Counted from the first letter of the stretch, positions 50,754 through 61,109 are shown. The stretch: 64,000 bases of DNA from NC2004 sp050874905 (GCA_050874905.1 JBNMLP010000003.1:1-64000), one strand, 5' to 3'. Notes: generated by a model not told the origin, from the letters alone. Numbers and translations are program-made.

Positions 50754-52079
50754 TTCTTTCTTTTCTACGTCCATGTTTTTCGGTAATACCAGATTTAAAA
50801 GGATCGCTACCAGAAAGACAACTGCAACACAGTTTTCTGCAAACACAGTTTCAATGATCTTTGGAAAGATAGCAAACAGATCTGGTACCTGGGTGAAGCC
50901 GATGCCGATACTTAAGGAGAGGGCAACGATCGTAATGTTACGCTGTGAGTAGCCGCATTTTCCGATCATTTGCAGACCACTGACAACGATCGTTCCAAAC
51001 ATCATGATCGTACATCCGCCGAGGACGGCATCCGGCAGTGTGGCAAGCACAGAACCAAAGATAGGGAAAATGCCGGCTAAGATCATAATGATGGCTCCGG
51101 TTGCGATCGTAAAACGGTTGACGACCTTGGTCATTGCAACCAGTCCCACATTCTGGCTGAACGAAGTGATCGGAAGACATCCAAACAGGGAAGATAATGA
51201 GCTGATGAAACCATCGCAGGCTAGGGAGCCGGAGATTTCTTTGGTGGAGGCACTGCGGTTTAAACCGGAGTTGGCAAGTGCTTCGGTATCTCCGATCGTT
51301 TCAGTGGCAGAGACTAAAAAGATCAGTACAACGGAAAGGATCGCATTCGGATGGAATTCCATTTTAAATGGCAACAGATGTGGCAGAGCGATCACGGATG
51401 TGCCAGAGAGGGAAGAGAAATCCACCATCCCCATTGGAATTGCGATCAGATAGCCAACGATCAGTCCAAACAATACCGAGAGCTGTTTGAAATAGGATTT
51501 GGCAAAAATGTGAAATAAGATGCAGCATAGTAAGGTAACACTTCCGAGAATCCAGTTTTTGGCAGACCCGAAATCTTCACTGCCGCTTCCGCCTCCAAAG
51601 GAAGTCGAACCAACAGAAAGAAGGGAAAATCCAATGGCTGTTACCACACTTGCGGAAACAATCGGAGCGATCAGCTTCATCCAGTATTTGGCAAACAGAC
51701 CGAGAATACCTTCTACCAGACCGCCGATCAAAACGGCTCCCATGATCGCACCGTAGCCATAATTGGCTCCGATGTAACAGAGAATGGAAACAAAGGTAAA
51801 GCTGATTCCCATGACGATCGGAAGTCCGGAACCTACCCGCCCGATCGGGAATAGCTGGATCAGTGTACCGATCCCGGCGATGAGCATGGCACTTTGAATG
51901 AGCATGGCAAGTTTACTTCCGGAGACACCGCTGGCTCCTGCTACGATGATGATCGGTGCCATATTGGCAACAAACATAGCCAGGATATGCTGTAATCCAA
52001 ATGGAATGGCACGGGAAACAGGCACCCTGCCGTCTAACTGATAAATATTTTCTACGCTTGTCGTATGTTTTGTACTCAT
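50745..52079 (-). CDS. pbuX: NCS2-family xanthine/uracil permease
   Basis: This 444-residue permease of about 12-14 helices has the NCS2 features QHILAMFVANMAPI near the start, ALANSGLNRSAS and QNVGLVAMTKV. It imports xanthine or a related nucleobase. It follows the xanthine phosphoribosyltransferase gene by 27 bp, which supports xanthine as substrate. Confidence 0.88.
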   Translation of the reverse strand: MSTKHTTSVENIYQLDGRVPVSRAIPFGLQHILAMFVANMAPIIIVAGASGVSGSKLAMLIQSAMLIAGIGTLIQLFPIGRVGSGLPIVMGISFTFVSILCYIGANYGYGAIMGAVLIGGLVEGILGLFAKYWMKLIAPIVSASVVTAIGFSLLSVGSTSFGGGSGSEDFGSAKNWILGSVTLLCCILFHIFAKSYFKQLSVLFGLIVGYLIAIPMGMVDFSSLSGTSVIALPHLLPFKMEFHPNAILSVVLIFLVSATETIGDTEALANSGLNRSASTKEISGSLACDGFISSLSSLFGCLPITSFSQNVGLVAMTKVVNRFTIATGAIIMILAGIFPIFGSVLATLPDAVLGGCTIMMFGTIVVSGLQMIGKCGYSQRNITIVALSLSIGIGFTQVPDLFAIFPKIIETVFAENCVAVVFLVAILLNLVLPKNMDVEKKESV

Positions 52080-52106
52080 GTGAGTTCCTCCCTTGTACTG
52101 TCTATT

Positions 52107-52688
52107 TTACTGTTCCCGAAAGGTGATGGTGCCGGAAGCGGCATCCATGTTTTCTACAATGGAAAGCGACTCTAACGGATAGCCGAGGTTCCGGATCATA
52201 CGGCCACCCATCTGAAAGCCTTTTTCTACAGCAATGCCGATGCCCTCAATGCTGGCTCCGGCTTCTGAAATGATCGAGATCAATCCCTGCAGGGCACATC
52301 CATTTGCCAAAAAGTCGTCAATGATCAGGACGTGATCGTTTGGGCTTAAAAACTTTTTGGATACGATCACCTGATTTTTGCATTTGTGGGTGAAGGATTC
52401 TACCTCTGCAACATACATATCTCCTTCAATATTGATGCTCTTTGACTTTTTCGCAAAGACCACCGGAACATCAAAATGTCTGGCTGCAATACAGGCGATG
52501 CCAATGCCGGATGCCTCGATCGTTAAGATCTTATTGATCGGTTTGTCATGAAAACGGCGTTTCCATTCCGCTCCCATTTCATCAAACAAATGAATATCCA
52601 TCTGGTGATTTAAAAAGCTGTCTACCTTTAATACATTTCCTTCCTTTACAATTCCGTCTTTTTGAATACGTTCTTCTAAAAAGTTCAT
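52107..52688 (-). CDS. xpt: xanthine phosphoribosyltransferase
   Basis: This 193-residue enzyme converts xanthine and PRPP to XMP in purine salvage. It has the PRPP loop VLIIDDFLANGCA (about 128-140) and the Xpt-specific N-terminus MNFLEERIQKDG. The start at 52688 follows AGGAAACAGG. In many Firmicutes xpt-pbuX is governed by a guanine riboswitch; none was recognised in the leader (52689-52735). Confidence 0.92.
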   Translation of the reverse strand: MNFLEERIQKDGIVKEGNVLKVDSFLNHQMDIHLFDEMGAEWKRRFHDKPINKILTIEASGIGIACIAARHFDVPVVFAKKSKSINIEGDMYVAEVESFTHKCKNQVIVSKKFLSPNDHVLIIDDFLANGCALQGLISIISEAGASIEGIGIAVEKGFQMGGRMIRNLGYPLESLSIVENMDAASGTITFREQ

Positions 52689-52725
52689 CCTGTTTCCTGC
52701 CTTTCCTTCATACAAAATATCTCTG

Positions 52726-52734
52726 ATTATAGCA
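52726..52734 (-). promoter_or_regulatory. extended -10 promoter of xpt-pbuX
   Basis: TGCTATAAT on the minus strand, about 40 bp before the xpt start. The short leader leaves little room for a riboswitch. Confidence 0.6.
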
Positions 52735-52813
52735 TGAACAAAAAGACGATGCCATGAAAAAATAGAAAAAACAAAATACGGTGATAAGAAAATTTCAAAA
52801 TGCAGTGTTTCGT

Positions 52814-52821
52814 GCTATAAT
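52814..52821 (+). promoter_or_regulatory. extended -10 promoter of the UvrD-type helicase
   Basis: TGCTATAAT with TATAAT at 52816-52821, 38 bp before the helicase start. Confidence 0.55.
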
Positions 52822-52858
52822 AGGCGCGGAAAATATGACAATATAGAAAGGTTGTTTC

Positions 52859-54850
52859 ATGGAATATACAAAGGAACAAAAACAGGCAATTGCACACGAC
52901 AAGGGGCCATTTCTCTGCCTTGCCGCTCCGGGCTCCGGAAAAACATCGGTGATCACAGAGCGCACCCGCTATCTGATCGAGCAGTATGGTATTCATCCCG
53001 GACAGATCTTAGTGATCACATTTACCAGAGCAGCTGCAAATGAAATGAAAGCACGGTTTGAAACTTTGATGGGAGGGGCACACACCGCTGCGACTTTTGG
53101 CACCTTTCACTCCGTTTTTTTCTGGATCTTAAAACAGGCATATCACTACACACCTGCAAACATCATAAAGGAAGAGACCAAATATCAATACATCAGGGAG
53201 CTGGTGCAAAAGGAAGATCTCGATCTGTCGGACGAGGCGGATTTTATTCAGGAGATCTTAGCGGAGATTTCTCTTGTCAAAGGGGAAATGATGGAGGTTT
53301 CCAACTATTACAGCACCAGCTGCTCCGATGATGTGTTCCGGCGTATTTATGAAGGGTACTGCCGTCGGTGCCAGCAGGCCAATCTGATCGATTTTGATGA
53401 TATGCAGAGCTATTGTTATACCTTATTAAAGGAACGTCCGGATATTTTAGCAATGTGGCAGAAGAAGTTTCGCTACATATTGATCGATGAGTTTCAGGAC
53501 ATCAATCAGTTACAGTACGAGATCGTGAAAATGCTTGCCAGACCGGAGGATAATCTGTTTATTGTCGGGGACGATGACCAGTCGATCTATCGGTTCCGTG
53601 GGGCAAGACCGGAGATCATGCTTCATTTTACAGATGATTATCCAAATGCCAAAAAGGTACTTCTTGGAGTCAATTACCGCTCCAGCGAGGAGATCATGGC
53701 AGCAGCCGGTCGCGTGATCATCAATAATAAGGAACGTTACGAAAAAGAAGTGGTGGCAAACAGTGGCAGTGGGGAAGAGGTGTCTGTGCTGCGTTTTGAT
53801 ACACAGAAGCAGGAGCATCTCGATCTGATCGAAAAGATCAAGCAGTACAATGCCGCCGGCATGCTCTATAAGGATATGGCGGTATTATTCCGCACGAATC
53901 TGCAGCCACGTATGCTTACCGAGCGGCTGCATCAGTATAACATTCCGTTTTGCATGAAGGACGGGATGTTCAATCTTTATGACCACTGGATCTGTGTCAA
54001 TATTTTAAACTATATCCGGATGGGGTTAGGTGATATGCGCCGCTCAGTGTTTTTGACCGTGATGAACCGCCCGAACCGTTATATCAGCCGGGATCTGCTG
54101 GACCAGGATATTGTGGATTTTGAACGGCTGAAAATGAAAGTGGCAAATCGTGACTGGATGGTGGAACGTCTGGAGAACTTTGCCGGACAGATCAGTCTGC
54201 TAAAGAAGATGGCTCCCTATGCTGCAGTCAATTACATCAGAAAAGGCATCGGGTACGATGATTATATCAGAGAATATGCGAAAGAACGCCGCATGAATGA
54301 GGAAGAATTGTTTGATATATTGGAAGAGGTGCAGGAGTCGGCAAAAGAGTATCGTACCTATGAAGACTGGTTTTTACATATGCAGGAATACAAAGAACAG
54401 TTAAAAGCATCCAGACATTTAACGGATAAAGAGGATGCGGTGGTGTTAAGCACCATGCATCAGAGCAAGGGACTGGAATATGATGCCGTATTTATTATGG
54501 ATGCCTGTGAGGGGATCACTCCACACAAAAAGGCAGTAAAGGAAGAGGAGATCGAGGAAGAACGCCGGATGTTTTATGTGGCAATGACGAGGGCAAAACA
54601 GCATCTGACGATCTATGTGGTCAACAAGATCTTTAACAAAACAGCGACCGCCTCCCGCTTTGTCAGTGAATTGGAATACGACCGCCGCTGCTTTACGGTA
54701 GGACGTGATGTTACTCATAAGATTTATGGAGAGGGAACGATCACGTATGCAGATGCCAAGCGTGTCAGCATTTATTTTAAGGAGAGCGGGGAGACCAAAA
54801 CGTTTCACCTTGCGTATGCGTTGGAGAATGGATATCTTGCCCTCTCATAA
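52859..54850 (+). CDS. UvrD/PcrA-type ATP-dependent DNA helicase
   Basis: This 663-residue SF1A 3'-5' helicase has motif I APGSGKTS, motif Ia ITFTRAAANEM, motif II DEFQD, motif III DDDQSIYRFRGA, motif IV NYRSS, motif V STMHQSKGLEYDAVF and motif VI MFYVAMTRAKQ. It is shorter than PcrA (about 720), so a Rep/UvrD-like relative is as likely. Such enzymes unwind DNA in repair and replication restart. Confidence 0.9.
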   Translation: MEYTKEQKQAIAHDKGPFLCLAAPGSGKTSVITERTRYLIEQYGIHPGQILVITFTRAAANEMKARFETLMGGAHTAATFGTFHSVFFWILKQAYHYTPANIIKEETKYQYIRELVQKEDLDLSDEADFIQEILAEISLVKGEMMEVSNYYSTSCSDDVFRRIYEGYCRRCQQANLIDFDDMQSYCYTLLKERPDILAMWQKKFRYILIDEFQDINQLQYEIVKMLARPEDNLFIVGDDDQSIYRFRGARPEIMLHFTDDYPNAKKVLLGVNYRSSEEIMAAAGRVIINNKERYEKEVVANSGSGEEVSVLRFDTQKQEHLDLIEKIKQYNAAGMLYKDMAVLFRTNLQPRMLTERLHQYNIPFCMKDGMFNLYDHWICVNILNYIRMGLGDMRRSVFLTVMNRPNRYISRDLLDQDIVDFERLKMKVANRDWMVERLENFAGQISLLKKMAPYAAVNYIRKGIGYDDYIREYAKERRMNEEELFDILEEVQESAKEYRTYEDWFLHMQEYKEQLKASRHLTDKEDAVVLSTMHQSKGLEYDAVFIMDACEGITPHKKAVKEEEIEEERRMFYVAMTRAKQHLTIYVVNKIFNKTATASRFVSELEYDRRCFTVGRDVTHKIYGEGTITYADAKRVSIYFKESGETKTFHLAYALENGYLALS

Positions 54851-54939
54851 AACCAAAACTGTTCTTGCTTTTTGCGGTAGTCTTGTTGTACAGTAAGAGA
54901 GAATGATGTCGAATAGTTGGATGTGAAGGAAGAAGTCAT

Positions 54940-56364
54940 ATGGTATTTAGTAGTGTCGTATTTTTATTTCTGTTTTTGCCGATCGTACTGCTTGCCTATT
55001 TTGCAGTAAAAGGAAAGGCACGTAACCTGGTACTGGTGATCGCAAGTCTCTTTTTTTATGCGTGGGGAGAGCCGGTATATTTGTTTTTGATGATCTTTTC
55101 CATTCTGTTTTCCTACGGGATGGGACGTTTGATCGACCGGAAAAAGAAGGAGAACGATCCGGGAGCAGCCAAGCTTTGGCTGATATGTAGTATTTTCGTA
55201 CATATCGGTCTGCTTGTAGTTTTTAAATATACGGATTTTCTATTGGAAAATGCGAACCATCTGTTTCATACCCACCTTCCGCTGGCCAATATCGCACTGC
55301 CTATCGGTATTTCCTTTTATACGTTCCAGATCTTATCGTATGTGATCGATGTGTATGCCGGAAAGGTTGCCGTGCAGAAAAATGTGATCCATTTAGCTGC
55401 TTATGTATCCTTGTTTCCACAGTTGATCGCCGGCCCGATCGTCCGATATGAGACAGTGGAAAAGGAGCTTGCCCACCGGGTGGAGAGTATTGATGAATTT
55501 GCACTCGGCGCACGTCGTTTTATTGTGGGACTTGGAAAAAAGGTGCTGATCGCCAATACGATCGGACAGCTTTATGATACCGTACATGCCCTGCCGGATG
55601 ACCAGCAGTCTGTGTTACTCTTATGGCTGGCGGCAGTTTCTTATACCTTCCAGATCTACTATGATTTTTCGGGTTATTCTGATATGGCGATCGGACTGGG
55701 CCGCATGTTTGGATTTCATTTTCTGGAGAACTTTAACTATCCGTACATGTCGGCAAGCATTACAGAATTCTGGCGCAGATGGCATATTTCCTTAAGCTCG
55801 TGGTTCCGTGACTATGTGTACATCCCCCTCGGTGGAAACCGGGCAGGAAAATGGAAGCAGTACCGCAATATCATCATTGTATGGCTGCTGACCGGAATCT
55901 GGCATGGGGCACAGTGGACGTTTGTCGGATGGGGACTTTATTTCTGCGTATGGCTGATCCTGGAAAAAGTATGTCTGCTAAAATTGCTTCAAAAGCTGCC
56001 AAAGTTTGTAGGACGGATTTATGCCATGGTTCTGGTTGTCATCAGCTGGACGATGTTTGCAGCTTCGGATATGGGAGACTTTTTTCACAGTATAAAGGGC
56101 ATGTTTGGATGCGCTTCCCTTGCATTTGTAAACGAGAATGCGCTCTATTATCTGACTTCCTATGCGATTCTGTTTATCGTGGCGGCGGTCGGTGCGACCA
56201 ACGTGCCGAAAAAACTGGCAGACTTTTTCTTTGCAACAGGGAAACGGGAACGTTCCGTATTTTTTGGCGGAGTGCAGATCGTGCTGCTCTTTGGACTGTT
56301 TTTCCTCTGTGTTGCGTATCTGGTCAGTGCCAGCTTTAATCCGTTTTTATATTTCCGATTCTGA
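54940..56364 (+). CDS. MBOAT-family O-acyltransferase (AlgI/DltB-like)
   Basis: This 474-residue membrane enzyme has about 10-12 helices, with FWRRWHISLSSWFRDYVYIPLGGN (about 277-300) and the catalytic His segment GIWHGAQWTF (about 320). It moves acyl groups, usually acetyl, across the membrane to extracellular polymers. It is followed 18 bp later by a DHHW protein, the usual partner in Firmicutes. Confidence 0.92.
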   Translation: MVFSSVVFLFLFLPIVLLAYFAVKGKARNLVLVIASLFFYAWGEPVYLFLMIFSILFSYGMGRLIDRKKKENDPGAAKLWLICSIFVHIGLLVVFKYTDFLLENANHLFHTHLPLANIALPIGISFYTFQILSYVIDVYAGKVAVQKNVIHLAAYVSLFPQLIAGPIVRYETVEKELAHRVESIDEFALGARRFIVGLGKKVLIANTIGQLYDTVHALPDDQQSVLLLWLAAVSYTFQIYYDFSGYSDMAIGLGRMFGFHFLENFNYPYMSASITEFWRRWHISLSSWFRDYVYIPLGGNRAGKWKQYRNIIIVWLLTGIWHGAQWTFVGWGLYFCVWLILEKVCLLKLLQKLPKFVGRIYAMVLVVISWTMFAASDMGDFFHSIKGMFGCASLAFVNENALYYLTSYAILFIVAAVGATNVPKKLADFFFATGKRERSVFFGGVQIVLLFGLFFLCVAYLVSASFNPFLYFRF

Positions 56365-56382
56365 TGAAAGGGGACTTCTGAT

Positions 56383-57492
56383 ATGAAAAACAGAGTAATT
56401 GCATTTTTCTTTCTAACAATACTTGTCTCCTTTTTGACCGCATCTCTTTTGCTGCGTCCAAGACAGTATTCTGCTATGGAAAACCGTTATTTAAAGCAGG
56501 CTCCAAAGCTGACGCTTTCTTCCATCAAGGATGGTACATATATGGATGAGGTGGAGGAATACATGGCAGATCAGATCGCAGGAAAGGATCTGTTTATCGT
56601 GGCAAAGACCACGATGGAAAAATGGATGAACAAAAAGGAAAGCGGCGGTGTTTACTTTGGAAAGAACGGCCGCTATATCAAAAAATATGAACCGGATGAA
56701 GAAACATTGCAAAAGAACATCCAGTTTGTAGATGCCTTTGCAAAAGAGATCAAGGGACAGACCCGTGTCACGTTCCTGCTTGCACCGAATGTACAGAGCA
56801 TATATCCGGAGGAGCTTCCATCTCATGTCGTGATGCCGTCTGCCAAAAAGGACAGAGAAAAGGTAGAAAATGGAATAAAGAATGCGAAGCTGGTAGACCC
56901 AACCTCACTTCTGACGGCACACAAAGAGGAATACATTTATTTTAAAACCGATCATCACTGGACGATGCGGGGCGCATACTATGGTTACAAGGCACTGTTA
57001 AAGGCATGGAATGAGACACCGCATCCGTTGTCCTTTTACGAGGAGAGCAGCAAGAGTGATTCGTTTTTGGGCTCCCTTTACTCCAAGGCACCGCTTTCCA
57101 TAAAAAAGAAGGACTCCATTGAAGTCTTTACGAATTTATTTGGGGCTTACCGGGTGACGTTCGAGGATGGCAGTCATATCAATTCCTTGTTTGTTCCGTC
57201 CAGACTTTATACGAAGGACAAATACACCTATTTCTTAGATGGCAATCATCCGTTTTTAACGATCAGGAGCAATGCAGGCACAGGCAAAAAGGCATTGGTG
57301 CTTAAAGATTCCTATAGCCATGCTCTGCTTCCATTTTTAGCAGATCACTATGATACGATCGAGGTATGTGACCTTCGTTATTACAAGGAAGATTTAAAAA
57401 AGAAGATCAAAGATGAGGGATATGATGATGTGATACTGCTTTACAACATGGACTTTTTCAGTACGGATGACAATTTTATCTGGCTGAAATAA
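56383..57492 (+). CDS. DHHW-family protein, partner of the MBOAT acyltransferase
   Basis: This 369-residue protein has an N-terminal anchor helix (about 5-24) and an extracytoplasmic SGNH-hydrolase-like domain. The namesake DHHW is present (TDHHWTMRGAYYGY, about 188-201), as is the later KDSYSHALLPFLADHY. Proteins of this type (AlgJ/AlgX-like) hand the acyl group to the polymer. The acceptor polymer is unknown. Confidence 0.9.
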   Translation: MKNRVIAFFFLTILVSFLTASLLLRPRQYSAMENRYLKQAPKLTLSSIKDGTYMDEVEEYMADQIAGKDLFIVAKTTMEKWMNKKESGGVYFGKNGRYIKKYEPDEETLQKNIQFVDAFAKEIKGQTRVTFLLAPNVQSIYPEELPSHVVMPSAKKDREKVENGIKNAKLVDPTSLLTAHKEEYIYFKTDHHWTMRGAYYGYKALLKAWNETPHPLSFYEESSKSDSFLGSLYSKAPLSIKKKDSIEVFTNLFGAYRVTFEDGSHINSLFVPSRLYTKDKYTYFLDGNHPFLTIRSNAGTGKKALVLKDSYSHALLPFLADHYDTIEVCDLRYYKEDLKKKIKDEGYDDVILLYNMDFFSTDDNFIWLK

Positions 57493-57497
57493 GGGCA

Positions 57498-57526
57498 GTG
57501 ACAAGCAAAGAAAAAAGTAGTATATT
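57498..57526 (+). promoter_or_regulatory. promoter of argJ
   Basis: -35 GTGACA (57498-57503), a 17-bp spacer and -10 TATATT (57521-57526), 37 bp before the argJ start. Confidence 0.55.
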
Positions 57527-57563
57527 AGGTGGTATGAAGTGACATGGTTAGGAGGACAATAAA

Positions 57564-58808
57564 ATGAAGATGCAGGAATATGAAGGATATACCTATGTGG
57601 ACGGCGGGGTATGTGCGGCAAAGGGATTTGTGGCAAACGGCGTCAACTGCGGATTGAATTCGGACAAAAAGAAAAATGATCTGTGCTTAGTATATAGTGA
57701 AGCCCCTTGTGCGGCAGCAGCCGTATATACGACCAATAAGGTGAAGGGTGCTCCGATCCTTGTGACAAAGGAGAACTTAAAACGATCCGGCAATCGGGCA
57801 AAGGCAATCGTAGCCAATTCCAAAAATGCCAACACCTGTAATGCCAACGGCCTAGAGATTGCCAATGGTGTCTGTGAGCTTGTGGCAGAGACACTTAAGA
57901 TCAAACCGGAGGAAGTGATCGTTGCATCGACCGGAGTGATCGGACAGCCGATGTCTATTGATCCATTTGCGGCATCTATGAAAACGCTGGCGGATGGTCT
58001 TTGTGTAGAAGGACACAAAAAGGCAGCCAATGCGATCATGACAACGGATACTGTTCCGAAGGAGGTTGCAGTTTCCTTTACGATTAGTGGCTGTACCTGT
58101 CATTTGGGCGGTATGGCAAAGGGAAGCGGAATGATCCATCCGAACATGGCAACAACGCTTAATTTTGTCACGTCAGATGTGGCGATTTCCGAAGAACTGA
58201 TCCAGAAAGCATTATCTGAGATTGTAAAGGTAACCTATAACTGTCTGACGATCGACGGAGATACTTCCACCAACGATATGGTGAGTGTGATGGCAAATGG
58301 CCTTAGCGGAAATGCCAAGATCACGGAGGAAGGTTCCGATTATGAAATATTTAAACAGGCTCTTTACATTGTAATGAGCAATATGACCCGGATGCTGGCA
58401 AAGGATGGAGAAGGTGCCAGCAAGCTTTTAGAGGTAGAAGTGAGCGGGGCAAAGGATCTGGAGAGTGCGATCACGGTAGCGAAAAGTGTGGCGGGTTCTA
58501 TGCTTTATAAGTGTGCGATCTTCGGAGAGGATGCCAACTGGGGACGCGTGCTCTGTGCGATTGGTTATGCTCCGGCAGAATTTGATATCAATCTGGTTTC
58601 CGTATCATTGGAATCAGAAGCAGGCAGTGTATTAGTCTGTCAACATGGAGCTGGTGTTGCATTTTCGGAGGAAGAAGCTGCAAAGATCCTGGCAGAGGAA
58701 GAGATCGTAACAAAGATCGATCTGCATCAGGGAGAGGCAGCGGCAAAAGCATGGGGCTGTGATCTGACCTATGATTATGTTAAGATCAATGGCGATTATA
58801 GAAGTTAA
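57564..58808 (+). CDS. argJ: bifunctional ornithine acetyltransferase / N-acetylglutamate synthase ArgJ
   Basis: This 414-residue enzyme of the cyclic arginine pathway cleaves itself before a Thr that becomes the nucleophile, here Thr197 in HPNMATTLNF after KGSGMI. Other signatures are NSKNANTC, ASTGVIGQP, TIDGDTSTND and the final TYDYVKINGDY. AGGAGG precedes the start. The other arg genes are not adjacent, so argJ stands alone here. Confidence 0.93.
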   Translation: MKMQEYEGYTYVDGGVCAAKGFVANGVNCGLNSDKKKNDLCLVYSEAPCAAAAVYTTNKVKGAPILVTKENLKRSGNRAKAIVANSKNANTCNANGLEIANGVCELVAETLKIKPEEVIVASTGVIGQPMSIDPFAASMKTLADGLCVEGHKKAANAIMTTDTVPKEVAVSFTISGCTCHLGGMAKGSGMIHPNMATTLNFVTSDVAISEELIQKALSEIVKVTYNCLTIDGDTSTNDMVSVMANGLSGNAKITEEGSDYEIFKQALYIVMSNMTRMLAKDGEGASKLLEVEVSGAKDLESAITVAKSVAGSMLYKCAIFGEDANWGRVLCAIGYAPAEFDINLVSVSLESEAGSVLVCQHGAGVAFSEEEAAKILAEEEIVTKIDLHQGEAAAKAWGCDLTYDYVKINGDYRS

Positions 58809-58825
58809 AGATAAGGAGAAAAGAC

Positions 58826-59644
58826 ATGAAAAAATGGATGATGATGGTACTGCTTGTTGGTCTGCTGGCTTTATCAGCCGGATGTGGAAAGCAGGACGGT
58901 ATCCCGGAAAAGGAAGATGTTCTTTCCGGAAATACTACAGAGGGAACAACAGAGAAAACAACGCAGGAAAAACAAAAAGCCAGTGATGGCTCCACCATGG
59001 ATATGACCGGGGTGACAAAGGCAGATACGATCGATGGATTTGACCAGATGGCTGAGCCGAAAGAGGGCGAGACGATCGCTACAATTTCGGTAAAAGATTA
59101 TGGTGATATTACAGTGAAATTTTTCGATAAGATCGCACCATATGGAGTGAAGAATTTTGTGACACATGCCAAAGAAGGCTACTATGATGGACTGACGTTC
59201 CACCGTGTGATCAATGATTTCATGATCCAGGGCGGTGATCCGGAAGGTAGTGGTATCGGTGGCGAGAGTATCTGGGGTGAGCCATTCTACAATGAAATCT
59301 CTGAGCAGGCGATGGTGCTCCGCGGTTCTTTATGCTACGCCAATTCCGGAGTAGACCCAAGTAACGGCAGCCAGTTCTTCATTACACAGATGGCAAAGGT
59401 TACAGAAGAGGACATGAATAATTACGAAAAGAACGGATATACCTTCACTGATGAGCAGAAAAAAGCATATGAGCAGTACGGTGGTGCGCCATGGCTGCAG
59501 GGAAGCTATACGGTATTTGGACAGGTGATCGATGGAATGGATATTGTAGATCAGATCGCAGCAGTGGAAACGGATGAAAATGATATGCCGAAAGAGGCAG
59601 TCACCATTTCCTCAATTAAGGTGAGTGAATACAAAGCCAAATAA
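58826..59644 (+). CDS. cyclophilin-type peptidyl-prolyl isomerase lipoprotein
   Basis: This 272-residue lipoprotein has the lipobox ALSAGCGK (Cys 21), a Thr/Glu/Lys-rich linker to about residue 85, and a cyclophilin domain with FHRVINDFMIQGGD (about 131-144) and GSQFFITQ. It catalyses proline isomerisation in extracytoplasmic protein folding. A compact insertion after SQFFITQMAKV (DMNNYEKNGYTFTDEQKKAY) is common in Firmicutes homologues. Confidence 0.9.
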   Translation: MKKWMMMVLLVGLLALSAGCGKQDGIPEKEDVLSGNTTEGTTEKTTQEKQKASDGSTMDMTGVTKADTIDGFDQMAEPKEGETIATISVKDYGDITVKFFDKIAPYGVKNFVTHAKEGYYDGLTFHRVINDFMIQGGDPEGSGIGGESIWGEPFYNEISEQAMVLRGSLCYANSGVDPSNGSQFFITQMAKVTEEDMNNYEKNGYTFTDEQKKAYEQYGGAPWLQGSYTVFGQVIDGMDIVDQIAAVETDENDMPKEAVTISSIKVSEYKAK

Positions 59645-59667
59645 AAGGTACCCAGAGAAGGATTGAT

Positions 59668-59701
59668 AAGCCCAGGATTCCTACGGGATCTTGGGCTTTT
59701 T
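59668..59701 (+). terminator. intrinsic terminator after the cyclophilin gene
   Basis: AAGCCCA plus GAT (59668-59678) pairs with ATC plus TGGGCTT (59688-59698), followed by a T-run. Confidence 0.88.
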
Positions 59702-59717
59702 GTAAAGGAGGAAATGG

Positions 59718-61109
59718 ATGCTTACCATCTATTTAAAAAATAATAGTGATACCCCCTATTATGAACAGATCTATCAGTATATCAGAGAAGAGATCAAAGC
59801 GGGGCGGATTGCCTGTCATGAAAAACTGCCATCCAGCCGAAAGCTATCCGAGCATCTTTCTGTCAGCCGCAGTACGGTCGATATGGCATATGCCCAGCTT
59901 GTGGCGGAAGGCTATGTGGAGGCGAAGGAAAAGAGTGGCTATTATGCCAGCAATATTGAGGAACTGCTGCGTATTGTTCCGGTTGCCTATCCGAAGAATA
60001 AAGAAGAGCAGATACAGGAAGAAATGGTCACCTATGATTTTTCCCCGACAGGAGCGGATGCCCTTAATTTTCCGGACACCTACTGGAGAAAGCTCTCTAA
60101 GGAGTGCATCAATTATGATGATGGTACATTATTTCAAAGCAGCGAACCGCAAGGAGATCTTGGCCTGCGCCAGGAGCTATCCAATTATCTGCGGCAAAAT
60201 CGTGGGGTATATGCAAAACCGGAAAATATTGTGATCGGAGCCGGAAGCCAGTATTTGATGATGCTGTTGCTTCGCCTGCTGGGCGAAAAAAGTTATATTG
60301 CAATGGAAAACCCGGCATATCGTTCCAGTTATGACACGATCACGTCACTCGGAAGAAAAGTAGCTCCGATCGCGGTCGATGAGAATGGATTGTCGGTCGA
60401 TCAATTGATCGAAAGCGAAGCAAATATTGCCTATGTGACACCGTCACACCAATTTCCACTTGGTATGGTCATGCCAGCCAGCCGGCGCACACAATTGTTA
60501 AACTGGGCAAATTTTGAACCGTCCCGGTATATTATTGAAGATGATTACGACAGTGAGTTCCGGTATCACGGACGCCCGATCCCGGCTCTGCAAAGTATGG
60601 ATCACGGCAAAAAGGTGATCTATTTTGGAAGCTTTTCCAAAGTGATCTCCCCGGCAATCCGAATGAGCTACATGGTACTTCCGGACCCGCTGCTCTATAA
60701 CTACCGGCAGACGTTTAAGAGCTTTCCTTGTACGGTATCGCGGCTGGATCAGTCGATCATGACCAAATTTCTGGCGCAGGGATACTTTGAACGCCACTTA
60801 AACCGCCTGCGGAAACGCTATAAAACGAGGCACGATATTCTGATGAAGGAATTGAAACGCTTTGGCGATCAGGTGCGGTTAAGCGGTTCCAATGCCGGAT
60901 CGTATGTTGTGCTTGAATGGCTCGGAAAAATGCCGGAGGAGGAGCTTTTAAAGGCAGCAAAGCAGCAGAAAATGAAGCTGTATCCGCTGTCCCATTATAT
61001 GATCGCACCGTATTTCCGGATGTATCCGACCTTTTTGATGGGATTTGCCCAGTTGTCCGAGGAGGAGATTGAGGCGGCGGTGACGCTGTTAAAGGATGTG
61101 TGGCAATAA
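59718..61109 (+). CDS. MocR/PdxR-family regulator (GntR helix-turn-helix plus aminotransferase fold)
   Basis: This 463-residue regulator has an N-terminal GntR winged helix (about 12-78, EKLPSSRKLSEHLSVSRSTV) and a class-I aminotransferase-like domain with the PLP Lys308 in FGSFSKVISP and the EDDYDSEFR motif. MocR proteins control genes such as pyridoxal phosphate synthesis or GABA use. No pdxST or gab genes are adjacent, so the target is unknown. Confidence 0.9.
   Translation: MLTIYLKNNSDTPYYEQIYQYIREEIKAGRIACHEKLPSSRKLSEHLSVSRSTVDMAYAQLVAEGYVEAKEKSGYYASNIEELLRIVPVAYPKNKEEQIQEEMVTYDFSPTGADALNFPDTYWRKLSKECINYDDGTLFQSSEPQGDLGLRQELSNYLRQNRGVYAKPENIVIGAGSQYLMMLLLRLLGEKSYIAMENPAYRSSYDTITSLGRKVAPIAVDENGLSVDQLIESEANIAYVTPSHQFPLGMVMPASRRTQLLNWANFEPSRYIIEDDYDSEFRYHGRPIPALQSMDHGKKVIYFGSFSKVISPAIRMSYMVLPDPLLYNYRQTFKSFPCTVSRLDQSIMTKFLAQGYFERHLNRLRKRYKTRHDILMKELKRFGDQVRLSGSNAGSYVVLEWLGKMPEEELLKAAKQQKMKLYPLSHYMIAPYFRMYPTFLMGFAQLSEEEIEAAVTLLKDVWQ

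Noticed and set aside
52689..52858. guanine/xanthine riboswitch before xpt
   Set aside because: The leader after the extended -10 is only about 35 bases and the conserved purine-riboswitch core was not found.
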